Positions 32,277 to 44,050 of a stretch of 64,000 bases of DNA are shown piece by piece. Origin of the DNA: Clitoria ternatea (taxonomy: Eukaryota > Streptophyta > Magnoliopsida > Fabales > Fabaceae); NCBI GenBank assembly GCA_037962975.1, contig CM075669.1, positions 194,502,501-194,566,500 on the forward strand, in the 5' to 3' direction. The translations under genes were made by a program, and so were the position numbers. Under the pieces are notes generated by a model. The model saw only the letters and a program-made list of their open reading frames with translations. It ran no database searches and was not told the DNA's origin. Within the stretch, counting starts at the first letter, position 1, and each line of letters begins with the position of its first letter.

Positions 32277-33623
32277 ATGATCAGAAGATCACAAAGACTT
32301 TTTAGAAAACCTAAAAAAATTATTGAGATAGAAAATGTGAAGAAAACCTCAAAAGAGAAAGGAAAGGGGGTGGTTACTATCAGTATCCCTGATTCTCCAC
32401 CAACTGAAAGGAGTAAAAGCCTTGAGGAAGAAAAGAAGTCTTAGACAGTTGACGGTTTTGATGGGTATAGGTTTAGAGATTCTAAGGCCGCCCAAGATTA
32501 TGAGAATAAGTTCAAACATAGGGGAGTAATAAGGGATAGAGCTCTAGTCCTAGATGAAGAAAATTATTTTGATCACACTGTGAAAGCTGCCATGTTAGCA
32601 AGAGGGTAGCAATTTTTTAATGAGAATTTAGGGAATGGTTACCAGGAACCTACTTGGGAATTTTATGCCAATCTAAGGGCCAATTCTATTGAGGATAAGT
32701 TTCCTTTTTCTTCCTTCTTGAGAGGAGTCACCATTCCTCTATCTGGTCATATATTGAATAAGCTATTGAAAGTACCTATATTAGATGAGGAAGGATATCA
32801 CTACACTTGGAAAGTAGATATCTTTCATAGGGCTGAAAATGAAAATCTTAGGAAAGAAATTTTAGAGGAATGCTATGAACAAGGAGCTACATATATAACA
32901 AAAGTGAATGGTGCACCAAAAAGTGTCAGGAAGAATTGTTTGAATCATCTCCCCCTCTTATGGTGTCACTATGTCCTTTCATCCCTACAACCTGTGGCTC
33001 ATGCTATTGAGATTGCCATTAAGAGGTTGGTGTTGATTTAATATTTAATGAGAGGCCTGTATGTTAACCTGGGTGAGTTAATACTGGAGGAGATGATGAA
33101 AGCCATTGAAAAGAATCTCCAACTGCCATATTGCTCTGTTATCACTTTGTTGGCCCAAAAGAATCAGGCTAAGTTAAACTATGAAGAATTGACAAAGGTG
33201 AAGCCTGAAAGGATTATGGATAAGTACTGGGTGATAGACCACATTGACCATTTTATGCCCCAAGAGTCAAAGCGTCCCAGACACCCTAAACTAACATCTT
33301 TTGCACCACCATCGTCAACAGGAGCAGGTACTTCTTTTGATCTTTCCAGGGTTATGCAAGAACTTCAGGTTATAAAGAAGATGCGGCTAAGAACCTATGA
33401 TCTAGTCATGAACCATGATCTGATGCTGAGGAAGATTGCCACTGCACTGAATATGGACCACACTGAAGTAATGGGAGTTCCACCTGACAGAGATTTATGG
33501 TTGGCTTCCATTAGGTTCACCATTCCCCCTGATGACACACCTTTAGCAACTAAATTTCCACCCCATCCTGAGTAAGACAATGATGAGCCTATGGATGAAG
33601 AAAGTGAAGAAGAGGATGATTGA
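32277..33623 (+). pseudogene. Element G ORF3 (extra ORF in the envelope position)
   Basis: One continuous frame of 449 codons broken by about four stops. It begins MIRRSQRLFRKPKK (basic), then EPTWEFYANLRAN, FLRGVTIPLSGHILNKLL, KNCLNHLPLLWCHYVLSSLQ and QESKRPRHPK, and ends in an acidic tail. The middle resembles the domain that databases call putative plant transposon protein (often found in Athila-like and other plant elements). Its function is unknown to me. I see no signal peptide or convincing transmembrane segment, so calling it an envelope protein is not supported. The stops are mostly at CAG, CAA or TGG-type codons. It follows the internal array and TATA box, so it may have had its own transcript. 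Confidence 0.78.
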
Positions 33624-35189
33624 TATTTTACTTTGCTTATATTTATGTTAAGTTAATTCTACGTTGTAATAACTTTCTTTTAATGTTTTCTTTTCCTAAA
33701 CAATGTATTTCTTTTCTGCTGTAATGAAATTTCACTTCCATGTTAAGTGTTTATTGTTATTTCTTTTCTGATTTGTATTGATTCCTGCAACAGTCACTCA
33801 ACTAATCACTGCCATATCAGTAAAAAAAGGAAGTAATCTGTCCTCTCATCTCATTACTTTGAGGAAATGTGTTAACTATGTTTAGTTTAGAATCTATCTT
33901 AATAATTTAAATCTTGTTGATTCTCAGGCATCAATTGGATAAATTAATTGATTCGCATTGCTTGATTCATGATCCTTGTCCATAACTATTTCAATCCTTT
34001 ATTAATTGTATATTCACCATGCTAGTTAGCAATCTGAGTTTATAATCTCATATTAAGTTTGGGGACATGATTGGCTGATTACCTATAATATCATTAGCTT
34101 TTGAGCCTTTATTAATTCTTTTCTGAGTGTGCCTGCATTCTTATTTAATGAGACAATTTGCTTCAGTGCTTGCTAAATGATTATATGTGTGCCAATTGGA
34201 AATGATGAAGGCCTTCTTTGAAAATTAGCCAGGGCCAAATTTAGTCATCATTAATATTTTAATTATCCTTTGACCCAACAATTATATTTTAAGCCTGAGA
34301 CCCTTTTATTCTGATTATGTACCTAACTTTACAAGCCTATTTATCTGAGAAAAATCAAGTGAATTATCCCTGGATGTTCCACTGATGGACTGCTGAGTCT
34401 TATCTTATTGCTAGGGACTAGCAAGTTTTAAGTTTGGGGATGAAGAGTGTGCCTAACAGCAATCAAAGGACACACTCTAACCTTAATTATAGATGAAGAT
34501 TTTGAGAAATGAAAGGAAGAACAACAAAAGTAAAAGAAAAGTGAAAAATTAGCAAATCAAAGGTGTAAAGCACCACAATAAAAGAAAAATGGTATTGAAA
34601 AAAAAATGAAAGAGAAGAAAGAAAGAAAGAAAGAAAGAGTCCAAATGACTGAAAGAGAAGAAGGTGCAAAGCACCACAAGTAGTTGAGTTATCCTTCATC
34701 TGAGAAAAATAAAAGCAAAAGAGCTGGTTAGTAGAGGAATTTAAGTTAAGATTGAGGCAAGGCATCAGTGGGCACATCTTTTAACCCAACATTGACTAGA
34801 AAAACAAAAATAGAGTCTGTAGCCTAACGCCATTACAAGCTTAAAAAGCCCTTACTGATCCAATTGTGTTAGCATATGTCATGATGTTTAGAACTGTTGC
34901 AAGCCTATATTGATCTAACAATTATGCAGGTGATGAGTGCATGCTATTGACCCTATACACTAAGAGAATAGTGAAACACCAATCCATGTGAGGAAAGCAT
35001 CACCAACTTGTTCCCAAAAGAAGTGTGAGTAATTATATTTTTAGAATTTGTGAAAAGAAAGCATGAATGATATTCAATAATTATGGTATGAATTAAGTTA
35101 AGGAAAGGTTGATTGTCTTGAGTAAGTGTAATTGATTTAATTAATCTGAGTCCTTGCTTGAGGACAAGCAAGCTTTAAGTTTCGGGATG
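33624..35189 (+). other. Element G 3' noncoding region and polypurine tract
   Basis: AT-rich and without a credible ORF. It has a (GAAA)n run near 34613-34640. TTAAGTTTGGGG-type motifs occur near 34053, near 34427 and, as TTTAAGTTTCGGGATG, just before the LTR at about 35175-35189. The last is the functional polypurine tract position, and the others are diverged copies, as in element A. Confidence 0.75.
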
Positions 35190-36776
35190 TGATAAGTCTT
35201 GAAAAGACTTAATAATTTCACCTTTAATTTAACTTAATCCATTTAATTGTTTAGTTTGGCATTATTATTTAATAAATTGTCATTAATCCTGGTTCTATTT
35301 ATTTAATTCAAAAGTGTTTAAATTATGCAAGAAAATGATCAAAAAGATAAAGTAGTTAAGGAAATTTGTTTATTTGTAAATTCACTAACCCAGCGTACAT
35401 ACACTAGACAACCAGCGTACATACGCTAGGCATTTATTTGTTTATCAGGTGTAGTAAGGAATTAAAGTCTCACACTTAAGCTTCCAAGTTCCAAGCTCAA
35501 GCGTGAGCTCATCATACAATTCACGTAAAAGTCACAGCATGCAAACCTCGATCACGCCCAAGCCCACTCAGTCACGCTCAAGCGTGATTCCATTGCATTC
35601 ATTAATTCAAGTTCACACTTAAGCGCATCTCGATCACGCCTAAGCGTGAAGTCACAGAATGCATAAATTAACGACCACGCTTAAGCGCCAGTAAATCACG
35701 CTCAAGCGTGAGGTTGTTTATTTAGTTCATTGTTTTTCCCTCCAAATGAAGTGCTGTAGTGATCCCATTAATTATCGTTTAAGTTGTTAGTTACTGATGT
35801 ACCCTAGTAATTTAAGTAATGTCTTGTAATTAATTATTTCTCTGTAATCATGTAATTAGCTTAGTTAGTTTAATTATTAATTAAGTGTCTCTTGCAATTA
35901 GTTAGTTAGTTAGCTAGTTGTAAGTTACCTATATATACTTGTACATACTCTGTAGGAGGGGGACACACATAGAAATAATAACACGATTCATTCTCTCTAA
36001 TTCTTTTTTTCTCTCTCTAATTTTTTTCTCTCTCTAAATTCTCTCGTCCATGTCTCTCCACATTTCTTCGATAGAATCCAATCCCATGGGTTTCTAAACC
36101 CCTAGGGTTGGGATTGCTGAAGCTTCGGATGGAATCTTGAAGCTGCATTGAGGAAATTATCTTCTGAAGTAAGAGGAGAACAAGCTAAGAAGTGGATCTA
36201 CTCTGCTGAATTGACAAATTCAGATCCAAATGAAGAATCTCACCAGTGAGGAATCATGGTTGAGGCTTAGGTAACCTTTGGCTTCCTAACTAATTCAGGC
36301 CTAGTAATTAGGTGAATAGTTAGGGTTCAACCCCCAATTTCACATTAGATTTGTGACTGAACACCTAAGGGATTAGGGTTTAATGCTTAGGAATTAGTGT
36401 TAATTACCTAAGGGATTAGGGATTAACCATCTGTGAATTGTCCTCTTGAGTCTGAAGCTTGATTGAACCTCAATTGCATGTTTCTTGATGAAGTTGTAAG
36501 CTGAAGTAATCCTAACCTATCTTCCATTAATTACACTTCATCTTCTATATTGTTTCTGAAAATACAAAAACATAGAAAGTTTAAAACAACAAAAACAGAA
36601 TGAATTCTATCTGCTTGTGTTGGTTCAGCTTATGCTAGTCCAAGATTGCAGTAATTACCTTAATCCCTGTGGGACGATCAAATATATTACAAATTTAATG
36701 ATTGGTGCGCTTGCCAAAAGAAAATAAATCCTCTAAAAGTTGTATATCAAGTCAATGGCTCAGGATTTATGCATCA
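35190..36776 (+). repeat. 3' LTR of element G
   Basis: Starts TGATAAGTCTTG directly after the polypurine tract and ends GGATTTATGCATCA. It differs from the 5' LTR by a few percent plus an insertion of about 30 bases near 36730-36760. It carries the word array at 35466-35715 and the TATA at 35930-35937. Confidence 0.92.
35466..35715 (+). repeat. CGCTYAAGCG word array in 3' LTR G
   Basis: Matches 24040-24300. Some words differ: CACACTTAAGC for CACGCTCAAGC, CACGCCCAAGC and CACGCCTAAGCG for CACGCTCAAGC. The last word is intact here (CGCTCAAGCGTGAGG) and shortened in the 5' LTR. Confidence 0.88.
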
Positions 36777-36781
36777 TGTTG

Positions 36782-38328
36782 TTTGGCTTAATTGGTGGCT
36801 TATGGTGTTAGTGATATTTTAGAAAATATGAAACCTTTTAAAAATGATTTTATAATAAATAATGAACTGATATTACTGCTGGAAAATTTTTAATGGTTAG
36901 TAAACAACTTAATAATTTTAGATCCTAACGTATAAGCTTGAAAAAAATGATTTTTGTGGTTGAAAATTGGTAATGTGACTTGATCTTGAAAATTATGTGA
37001 TAAAGAAGAAAAAAAAATTTTAGTATAAAACTTTAATTCTGGAATTTTTATTAAAAATAAAAACAAGTGATTTTTAGTGGTAGCAATTAAATGATATATT
37101 TATGACGTTAAGAAAACAATTTACAAGGATTTTAGAAAATAATTCTTGGTAATTATTTGTGATGGTTAGTGCTGTTGTATTTTAATATATTTGAGCATTA
37201 TTGTGATTTTAAAATGTTACGAATGTGGTAAATAATAAAAGAATAAAAAGGGACCCGAGTTTAGGCGTGAACGAAACGTTAGAAACTAAAAACATATTTT
37301 TGTGGGCAAATGGAGGAAATTGGTAAAACTATTTTGGAGGAATATTTTGTGGCATGAGAAATGAATTTTGAGCATAAGAAAAATACCTAAAGAATAAAAA
37401 TTGGTTGGGAGAATTTTTAACGCGCGATTTGTCCTTAAACGCATTCTTACAAACATTAGAAATGACAAAATTTGGCATTGTGGTACTTTTCGTGTAGGGG
37501 TTGTTTTCTGGATAGTATTCATTTTTAAATTTACTATATTTAGTTAGTATTTTCAAAATTAAACACTTTTGGCTTTGGAATCACTTAAATCGAAATTTTT
37601 TAGATAAAATATGACGAAAACGATGTTTTGACAAAGAAATAAAAATTTACTACTTTGTACCTTTACTTTAGAAAAGAGGATTCTTTTATCTTCAATATAA
37701 ATTTAGGAGAATTACCTTATCATAATGATATATTCCATTTAAGGATTTATGAAAAATTTTAGAAAATAAAATCAATCTAATTCGTTTATAATAAGTAAAT
37801 ACGATGAAACGACTTTAGTAATTGAAAAATCAAGAAAATTTTTATATCTTATCCTTAATTCTCTTTTAATAGAAAAGCTTAAATTTTCTTAAGTTTATAT
37901 TTCAAGAAAAAATAATTTAAATTATGTTACTCCTTTTACTTAGATATTTATTATAAAAATAAATTGAATATTTTACACTAGAGAATTTCCTTATAAGATC
38001 TATTTAGGAAAAATCATTAAAACTTCTAAATGAATTTTTGGTAATAATGAATCTTTGGGCCTTAGCACCTATTGCACGAAACGTTTTATGGCTTAGATAC
38101 TTTACATGTTTTAAGGACAAATATGCTAGGTGAGTTAGGTTCCGTCTAGAACTCGAGCACCCTAGTGATAAGATAAGTATATGACATATTGCATTTGCAG
38201 TTGAGGAGGGATGTTGGAATATTCCCCAGACCTTACAGTGATGGGTACACTGAAGAAACAACAGACGTCTCAATCCCTTGAGGGCAGTCTTGGGAGTATA
38301 TCGGGGACAGACCTCCAATGGCTCGGAT
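36782..38328 (+). repeat. LTR E, segment 2
   Basis: LTR E resumes after the right duplication of element G and continues to the left duplication of H (cggat, 38324-38328). AT-rich for the first 1.3 kb, then GC-richer (from about 38200: CCCAGACCTTACAGTGATGGG), a change typical of the R/U5 part of chromovirus-like LTRs. No gene seen. Confidence 0.8.
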
Positions 38329-38511
38329 TCGCGCCCGACACCGGATTGAAACAACCCGACTTAATAAACCCAAAACCGAGACCAGGGAAATTTTTCCAAA
38401 ATTTAGAACGTTCAAAACATTCATAATCAGCCCAGCGGAATAAGATCCCAAAATAAAACGAATGGGAGGCAAGGGAAAATAAAACCATTTACAAGAAAGC
38501 CCAACGGGAGA

Positions 38512-38690
38512 ACAAGCTTAAGCGAGCCCACTACAGTGTTCACTCGCTCAAGCGAGACCCAAATCTGCTTGAACGAGACAACCCATCTCGCTTGGGTGAA
38601 ACACCCATTCGCTTAAGCGAAACCAACCAGAAACCTTCCTTCCATTAACACTCGCTGGAGCGAACCATTATTCGCTGAAGCAGACACCCA
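38512..38690 (+). repeat. CGCTTAAGCG-type words in LTR H
   Basis: About eight words: AGCTTAAGCGAG, CGCTCAAGCGAGA, TGCTTGAACGAGA, CGCTTGGGTGA, CGCTTAAGCGAAA, CGCTGGAGCGAA, CGCTGAAGC. The same core as in element G, although H is of a different lineage. Confidence 0.85.
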
Positions 38691-39079
38691 CACTCGGTAT
38701 TTTCATCACTCGGCTTCGGGACCACGTCCACTCGGGAACTATCCCCATAGGGTCATGCTTCACTCGGCAATTTCATACTTAGCCAAATAATTAGTTTATT
38801 CAAGAAGCCCACACACATGCTTCATTCGGAAGCGTCATAATCACCACTCGGGAAATGATTCCCTCGGATACTCCACTCGGAGTCCATAAACTTTCCCCCA
38901 CACGGATTATTTCCCAGTCCAATACAACTTGGTATAATTTAACCACAATGCACTCGGAATACAATATCCATTCTGCACTCGGCATAATTTGATCTTCCTC
39001 ACTCGGAGATCACCATAACCCTCATTCCTCGGAGGAATTCATTAAGTTAAGTCACTCGAACTTATATGACATTCACTCG

Positions 39080-39081
<2 letters not shown>

Positions 39082-39118
<37 letters not shown>
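39082..39118 (+). repeat. (TA)n microsatellite
   Basis: Uninterrupted TA dinucleotide repeat of about 18 units within LTR H, directly after a CACTCGGAAT word. Confidence 0.95.
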
Positions 39119-39119
<1 letters not shown>

Positions 39120-39475
39120 CCCCGTTCACTCAGAAGAGGACTCCTAGAACCCCCAATGAAAACCATCAGAATTACTCTTCCCTTGGAAGGGGTTCACTCA
39201 GGATTTCCCACTCGGGAATATTCAAACCCTTCCCCAATCGGGGTTTACTCATATTTTCACTCGGTAACATATGGATTAGTCTTCCCTCGGAAGTAGCCCA
39301 CACGAGTACATCTTTACTCGGAATTGTCTTATGCCTTTATCACTCGGAAAAGGCCACATAAACTAAGCCTCACTCGGCAATGGCTCTCCCATCAATATTC
39401 CACTCGGAATTCATTGACTTAGCATTATTCTCTCAACACCACATAATGAATAACTCGGATAACATCATAACAATG

Positions 39476-39476
<1 letters not shown>

Positions 39477-39506
<30 letters not shown>
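39477..39506 (+). repeat. (TA)n microsatellite
   Basis: Second TA repeat, about 15 units, in LTR H, 360 bases after the first. Confidence 0.95.
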
Positions 39507-39511
<5 letters not shown>

Positions 39512-42098
39512 TATACTTGTTCACAATCCCACTAGTCAACCCATATAATTAAATCCATTCGGATTACAGAGAGCCGGCCAAGGCTTTAACATGTCTATTT
39601 ACAATATATATACTATATGTGCACTTCGACAATCTGAGTGCCCATCACTCGGACTTGAGGCCATCTCCTCATTCCCAGTCCGACCTGCATATACTGAAAA
39701 ATATTGTAGGGGTGAGCTTTTACATATTAAATGACAGTTATTGACTCGGATTAATCTTCGAATCCTCAACCATACGATAACATATCTCAATCAACAATAA
39801 CTCAGTCATTCAATATGAATATTCACACAACATCCAATCAGAATTCATTCAACTCAATAAGGGCTACATAATCCCCTTCATTCACCCCAACATATATCTT
39901 AGCCATATTATCATTTTGCACTCGGCAATAGCATCAACGTACATATATCCCAATCAGGATTAATCAATTCGTACATGGCTATATAACTCAGATTACTCAC
40001 CATAACATGTATCACAACCATGACATCATATTGCACTCGGAAAACATATCAGTATACGTGCATTAATCTAATCGGATTCACCCCAATCAATTCATATCCA
40101 CATATCCAAACAATTCACATTGAGCTCAATGACAATTATAAGTGTGCACACATTCAATTCACCCGGATCCGGTTATTTACCAATTTTTATTGTTGCAACA
40201 TAGGCTCCAGCCTTTTCTCAGCTCCAAGTTGATTCGGCCGTCTTACAGGTACCAAACCGTTTGCCCTCACATGTAACACAGTCACTCCAAGCGACAACGG
40301 AAGTGTTACGGGCAGCCCCGAGTCCAACTCGGTAGGCTTTGCCTTGAGTCCAACCCAAGGTCTTTAAGCGTCCAACGCTTAGTGCACTCGGCACTGCCTC
40401 GAGTCCAACCCGAGGTCTTATATATATTTTCAACACATACTCATCTGATTGCTGATCGGTATTAAGCGTCCAACGCTATATGCACTCGGCATTTCCAATG
40501 GCGAATCAGATGCATGCGGTTATTCATCAGGCGTCCAACGCCAATGCCCCAGGCATTGCCTTGAGTCCAACCCAAGGTCTTTCCATATATTTTCCACACA
40601 GATGCACTCGGCATTCAAATATCAATAACATGCATCCAATGCATTTTATCATTATCATTCATAAATAGGGATCGGCATAGCCATAACACAATACATGCAC
40701 TCGGCAATCACATGCACGCGGCATTCTCAATAAAATCAACATGCATTATATGCACTCCAACATAGGATCCCAACGGGAATTAATCATAACCGACCCACAT
40801 CTCATGCACTCGGCAATCATAATGCCATCCACTCGGAATTACCATTTACAACAAGCGTCACATGATTTTCATATAATATCCACTCAGGATTAACACAACA
40901 GTCCCCCATCTTATACACTCAGCATTCGCATGTTCAATAACAAGCATCACATGCATTTAAACACAAAATCACACACGGGGATCAGTACAATAAACTCATA
41001 CACTCGGCAACGATAATGCCATTCACATTTACATGCATTCGTTCAGCAATACTAATATAACCATCAAAAGATATTTTCATCTGTCCCACAGTATGATGCA
41101 CTCGGCATTTTCATATTTACAAGCATAGGCATACATCTCATGGACGGAGTTTAACATGTACCATACAGTTCATAATCCTCACACACCCGGGCTATCATTC
41201 ACTCGGTAAACAACCAACAACACATTACACATACATTACCACAGTAAAGTAGATTCACCCGGAACCCGTCCATAAACCATACATTTGAGATGTAAATTTA
41301 GCCCCCCTACCTGGAATGAAGATCCCAGTAACTCCTTGGGCTTCCAGATCCAACCAACTGCTCCTTGGTCACACGTTCTCAACAGAACGACCCAGCTGTT
41401 GTACTCAACACAGCTTTGGAGGAACACCGAGCCACTCGGATACACGAACAGCTCTGCCTCCAAGACACTCCTTGTAGCACAACACAGTCCTCACGCAACC
41501 CAGGGGAGGACTCCAAACGCTGTTCCACACTCGAACAGCCCAGTCCTCACCAACAATGAAGGACTCCCAGACTTCCAGGCACTAACGCTGTTAGGCAGAA
41601 CAGGGGAGGATCTCTGCCTCCAAACACACAGCACCACACAGATTTCTCTTACAGCCACGCTGTTCCTCCTCGTGTTCCACTTCCCACTCGGGTTCTACTC
41701 AGTGTTAAGTGGAAGAGGGAGATGAAGAAGACGAAGAACAACAAGCAAGGAAGAAACAGAGCTTCAGAAGCTTTAGAGAGAATGGAGAATGGTTCTCCAT
41801 ATACCCAAGAGAGAATGAGCAAAGAATGAGTGTAAAACGTGAAGCTGAAGCCCTTCATCATGGCTCTGCCCAGCTTCACTCCCCCTTTCAATCAATAGTC
41901 CATCCACATTTAATGCCATTCCCATCAGCCATCACATCACCATTAAGGCCACTCCCATCAGCGTGCCAGAGAGAGAGGACCGAAGCTCTCTTAAACCACC
42001 AAGGGCACATGGGACATTTCCTAGCATTATTATCATTATTCAATCCATAATTTTAATTCTATAATTAACCTTAATCAAAACCAGGATGTTACACGGAT

Positions 42099-42273
42099 AG
42101 CCCGTGGCAACCGCTGATATACTTCGACGAAAGGTGGGAGTTTCTATGGCCGTTAAGTGCCCGTTCTGACGAGATGTTGATTGATCATTGTGTTTATTGG
42201 ACTACGGGTCCTTACCCTTTTGTGAAAACCAGAACGAAGAGAGCTCCAGTCACTCTAGTTGGGCAGGGGAGAT
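42099..42273 (+). repeat. LTR E, segment 3
   Basis: A GC-richer 175-base segment (AGCCCGTGGCAACCGC...) between the right duplication of H and the left duplication of the CACTA element (gat, 42271-42273). It joins segment 2 at GGCTCGGAT|AGCCCG when H is removed. Confidence 0.8.
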
Positions 42274-42325
42274 CACTACAAGAAAAGAAGAAGTTACCTG
42301 CGGGTAGATAACGGTAGTTATGAAG

Positions 42326-42376
42326 CAACCGCCGCCACTGACAATTTACCGGTGGTTGGGGCGGCGGTTTTTTTAA
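42326..42376 (+). repeat. Subterminal GC-rich motifs of CACTA element (left)
   Basis: CAACCGCCGCCACTGACA, then ACCGGTGGTT and GGGGCGGCGGTTTT. Transposase-binding subterminal repeats are a known feature of CACTA transposons. Confidence 0.75.
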
Positions 42377-42477
42377 CTGCCAGTGGTTTTAAGGGCTTAA
42401 GGGTGTGCCATGCAGTTTTATTGAACCACCACAGTTACTAATTTTTTATGCAAAAAAAAATCACAAAAAATCCTATG

Positions 42478-42790
42478 ACTCTTCACTATTTCTCTCTGGA
42501 ATTTCAATTCTTAATCCCTCTGAACCGTGATTCTCCTCACTTTCTCTCTGTGATTCCAACTCTCAATCCTTCCGAACTGTGATTCTCCTCACTCCCTCTT
42601 TGAGATTCCTCATTCCCTCTCTGCTATTCCTCAGGTACGATTCCTCACTGTCTCTGCAGTTTATTGAGTTTGATTTCTGTGGCCCTAATTTCCTTTAGCC
42701 TCAGGTGCGATTCCTCATATCTATATGGTTTATTGAGTTTGATTTCTGTGGCCTATTTTCCTTTAGCCTCAGGTGCCATTCCTATATTTA
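42478..42790 (+). repeat. Diverged short tandem duplications inside CACTA element
   Basis: Phrases such as GTGATTCTCCTCACT and TTTATTGAGTTTGATTTCTG occur twice or more at about 55-85 base spacing, each copy ending CCTCAGGTRCGATTCC. The segment is CT-rich and looks like a duplicated leader or intron of a captured gene. I cannot name the source. A second duplication, CCTCAGGCACRAACGTCTTCTT, lies at 42865-42920. Confidence 0.7.
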
Positions 42791-44050
42791 ATTGTTTATT
42801 ATTTCCCTTCTCTTCTAAAATAGAATGAAGTGCAGATTGGAGAATAAATATTTCTTGCTTTCCTCAGGCACAAACGTCTTCTTATTTTCCTCAGGCACGA
42901 ACGTCTTCTTCTTGTGATTTCGGGTATGATATGTGCAGTGTGCCCACCATATGTTTGATAAATGTTCTCTATTGAATATATAAATAACTACGCGTTATTC
43001 TTTGTTAGCATTTAGAAGTAAGCATTTAGCCATTTATTTGAAACAACACAAGGGAAATTAAGTAAAAAAAAAAAAAGAAGAATGTTGTGTTATTTGAGAT
43101 ATACTAATTACGGTTCTGTGAAGTTATTTTTGAAGTTATTTTTCTTTATCTTTTTCTTGTCATCAATGTTCTTTGAGTTATTCTTGAAGTTATTGGATTC
43201 ATTGATGCTCTGGAAATAAGCATTGTTATAAATTTAGCATGGGGTTGGTTTCTGTTTGTTTGTGTTCTTTCTTGGAATGTATGTCTTTTTTCCTTTGAAG
43301 ATATGAAGGCGGAAGATAGCAGATCTGTGCATTCCTTATTTGCCACATATTCGTTCACACTTGCACCTTCTAGATACTATTCTAATTAGACCTTGTTAGC
43401 ATAGCATACCAATATGCTATATTGTATATGGTCCATTATGAATTATGCATTAATTTTTTTTATTTTGTATATGTGTAAGGGATGAAATTTGTCTTCGTGT
43501 ATTGAATGCAATTTGGGTGATATAAGAAGTTCAACATGTTTTCCTTTTTATTTTTAATTTTTCTGGTTTATAGCTCATACACATACTAGTTATTGGATGA
43601 TAACAGGTCAGGAAATGGAGTTGTTGCTTCCATTCCAGAGGAATATAGTATGCATCCTGGATTCACATCTACAACTCCTCTTTGTACTATTCAGTTGTAG
43701 TATGATGTTTCCTAATATGAAGAATTGTTTTAGACTTGATATTTCTTTCACAAATTGAGAGATTAGAGCAAAATTTTCAGCTGTTATCATATCCTTTTTA
43801 TTGTTTTAGACAACTGAAAATTTTGTTTTGAATCTTGATATATTACAGTTTCATATGACTCTGACATTTTAGATTTGTTGTCTAGTAACACACTTAAGTC
43901 CTTTATATATAATACAATCAATCTGATAGAAGTTTCAAATTAACGTTAGGTGAAAGTGAAGCTCAAGTCAATTTTGAAGCCCATTCATTAGGAAGCTGAT
44001 TCATGTTACGCTAATGCAATTTTTATTTTTATTTTTACATTTTGTTCCAG

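Larger units (their letters stand above)
23765..36776 (+). mobile_element. Element G: full-length Athila-like retrotransposon with third ORF
   Basis: Plus-strand, 13.0 kb, both LTRs present. Order: LTR, tRNA-Asp-type primer site, gag, protease, RT, RNase H, integrase, motif array with TATA box, ORF3, noncoding tail, polypurine tract, LTR. The flanks carry an imperfect 5-base duplication, tggtg (23760-23764) and tgttg (36777-36781), inside LTR E. The coding region has many stops and frame changes, so it is defective. Protein motifs differ from A and C enough to be a separate family of the same lineage. Confidence 0.93.
38692..41700 (+). repeat. CACTCGG word array in LTR H
   Basis: Several dozen copies of CACTCGG or close variants, nearly all in the same orientation on the plus strand, commonly as CACTCGGAAT, CACTCGGCAT or CACTCGGGAA. 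Between about 40310 and 40580 it is mixed with a second phrase, GAGTCCAACCCRAGGTCTT, seen about four times, and with GCGTCCAACGCT. The word is the same as in LTR A. Confidence 0.9.
38329..42093 (-). mobile_element. Element H: solo LTR, chromovirus-like, minus strand
   Basis: About 3.8 kb flanked by the 5-base duplication cggat (38324-38328 and 42094-42098). On the minus strand it starts TGTAACATCCTGG, as LTR D does (TGTAACATCCT). The other end reads TCGCGCCCGACACCGG on the plus strand and lacks the expected TG, probably by mutation. No primer site or coding region is present. It contains both the CGCTTAAGCG-type word (38515-38690) and the CACTCGG word (38690-41700). Confidence 0.82.

Noticed and set aside
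38213..38328. TGTTGGAATATTCC at 38213 as the left end of element H
   Set aside because: It has a TG but no matching target duplication; the boundary at 38329 gives a perfect 5-base cggat duplication and rejoins LTR E sensibly.
39082..39506. TA microsatellites as TATA promoters
   Set aside because: Long simple dinucleotide runs without leader or gene context; treated as microsatellites.
41285..42050. Plus-strand ORFs of 113-146 residues in element H
   Set aside because: No domain, low-complexity patches, and they lie inside a solo LTR defined by its target duplication.
43605..43790. Possible further captured exon (plus strand GNGVVASIPEEYS)
   Set aside because: Too short and not recognised; splice signals are weak.
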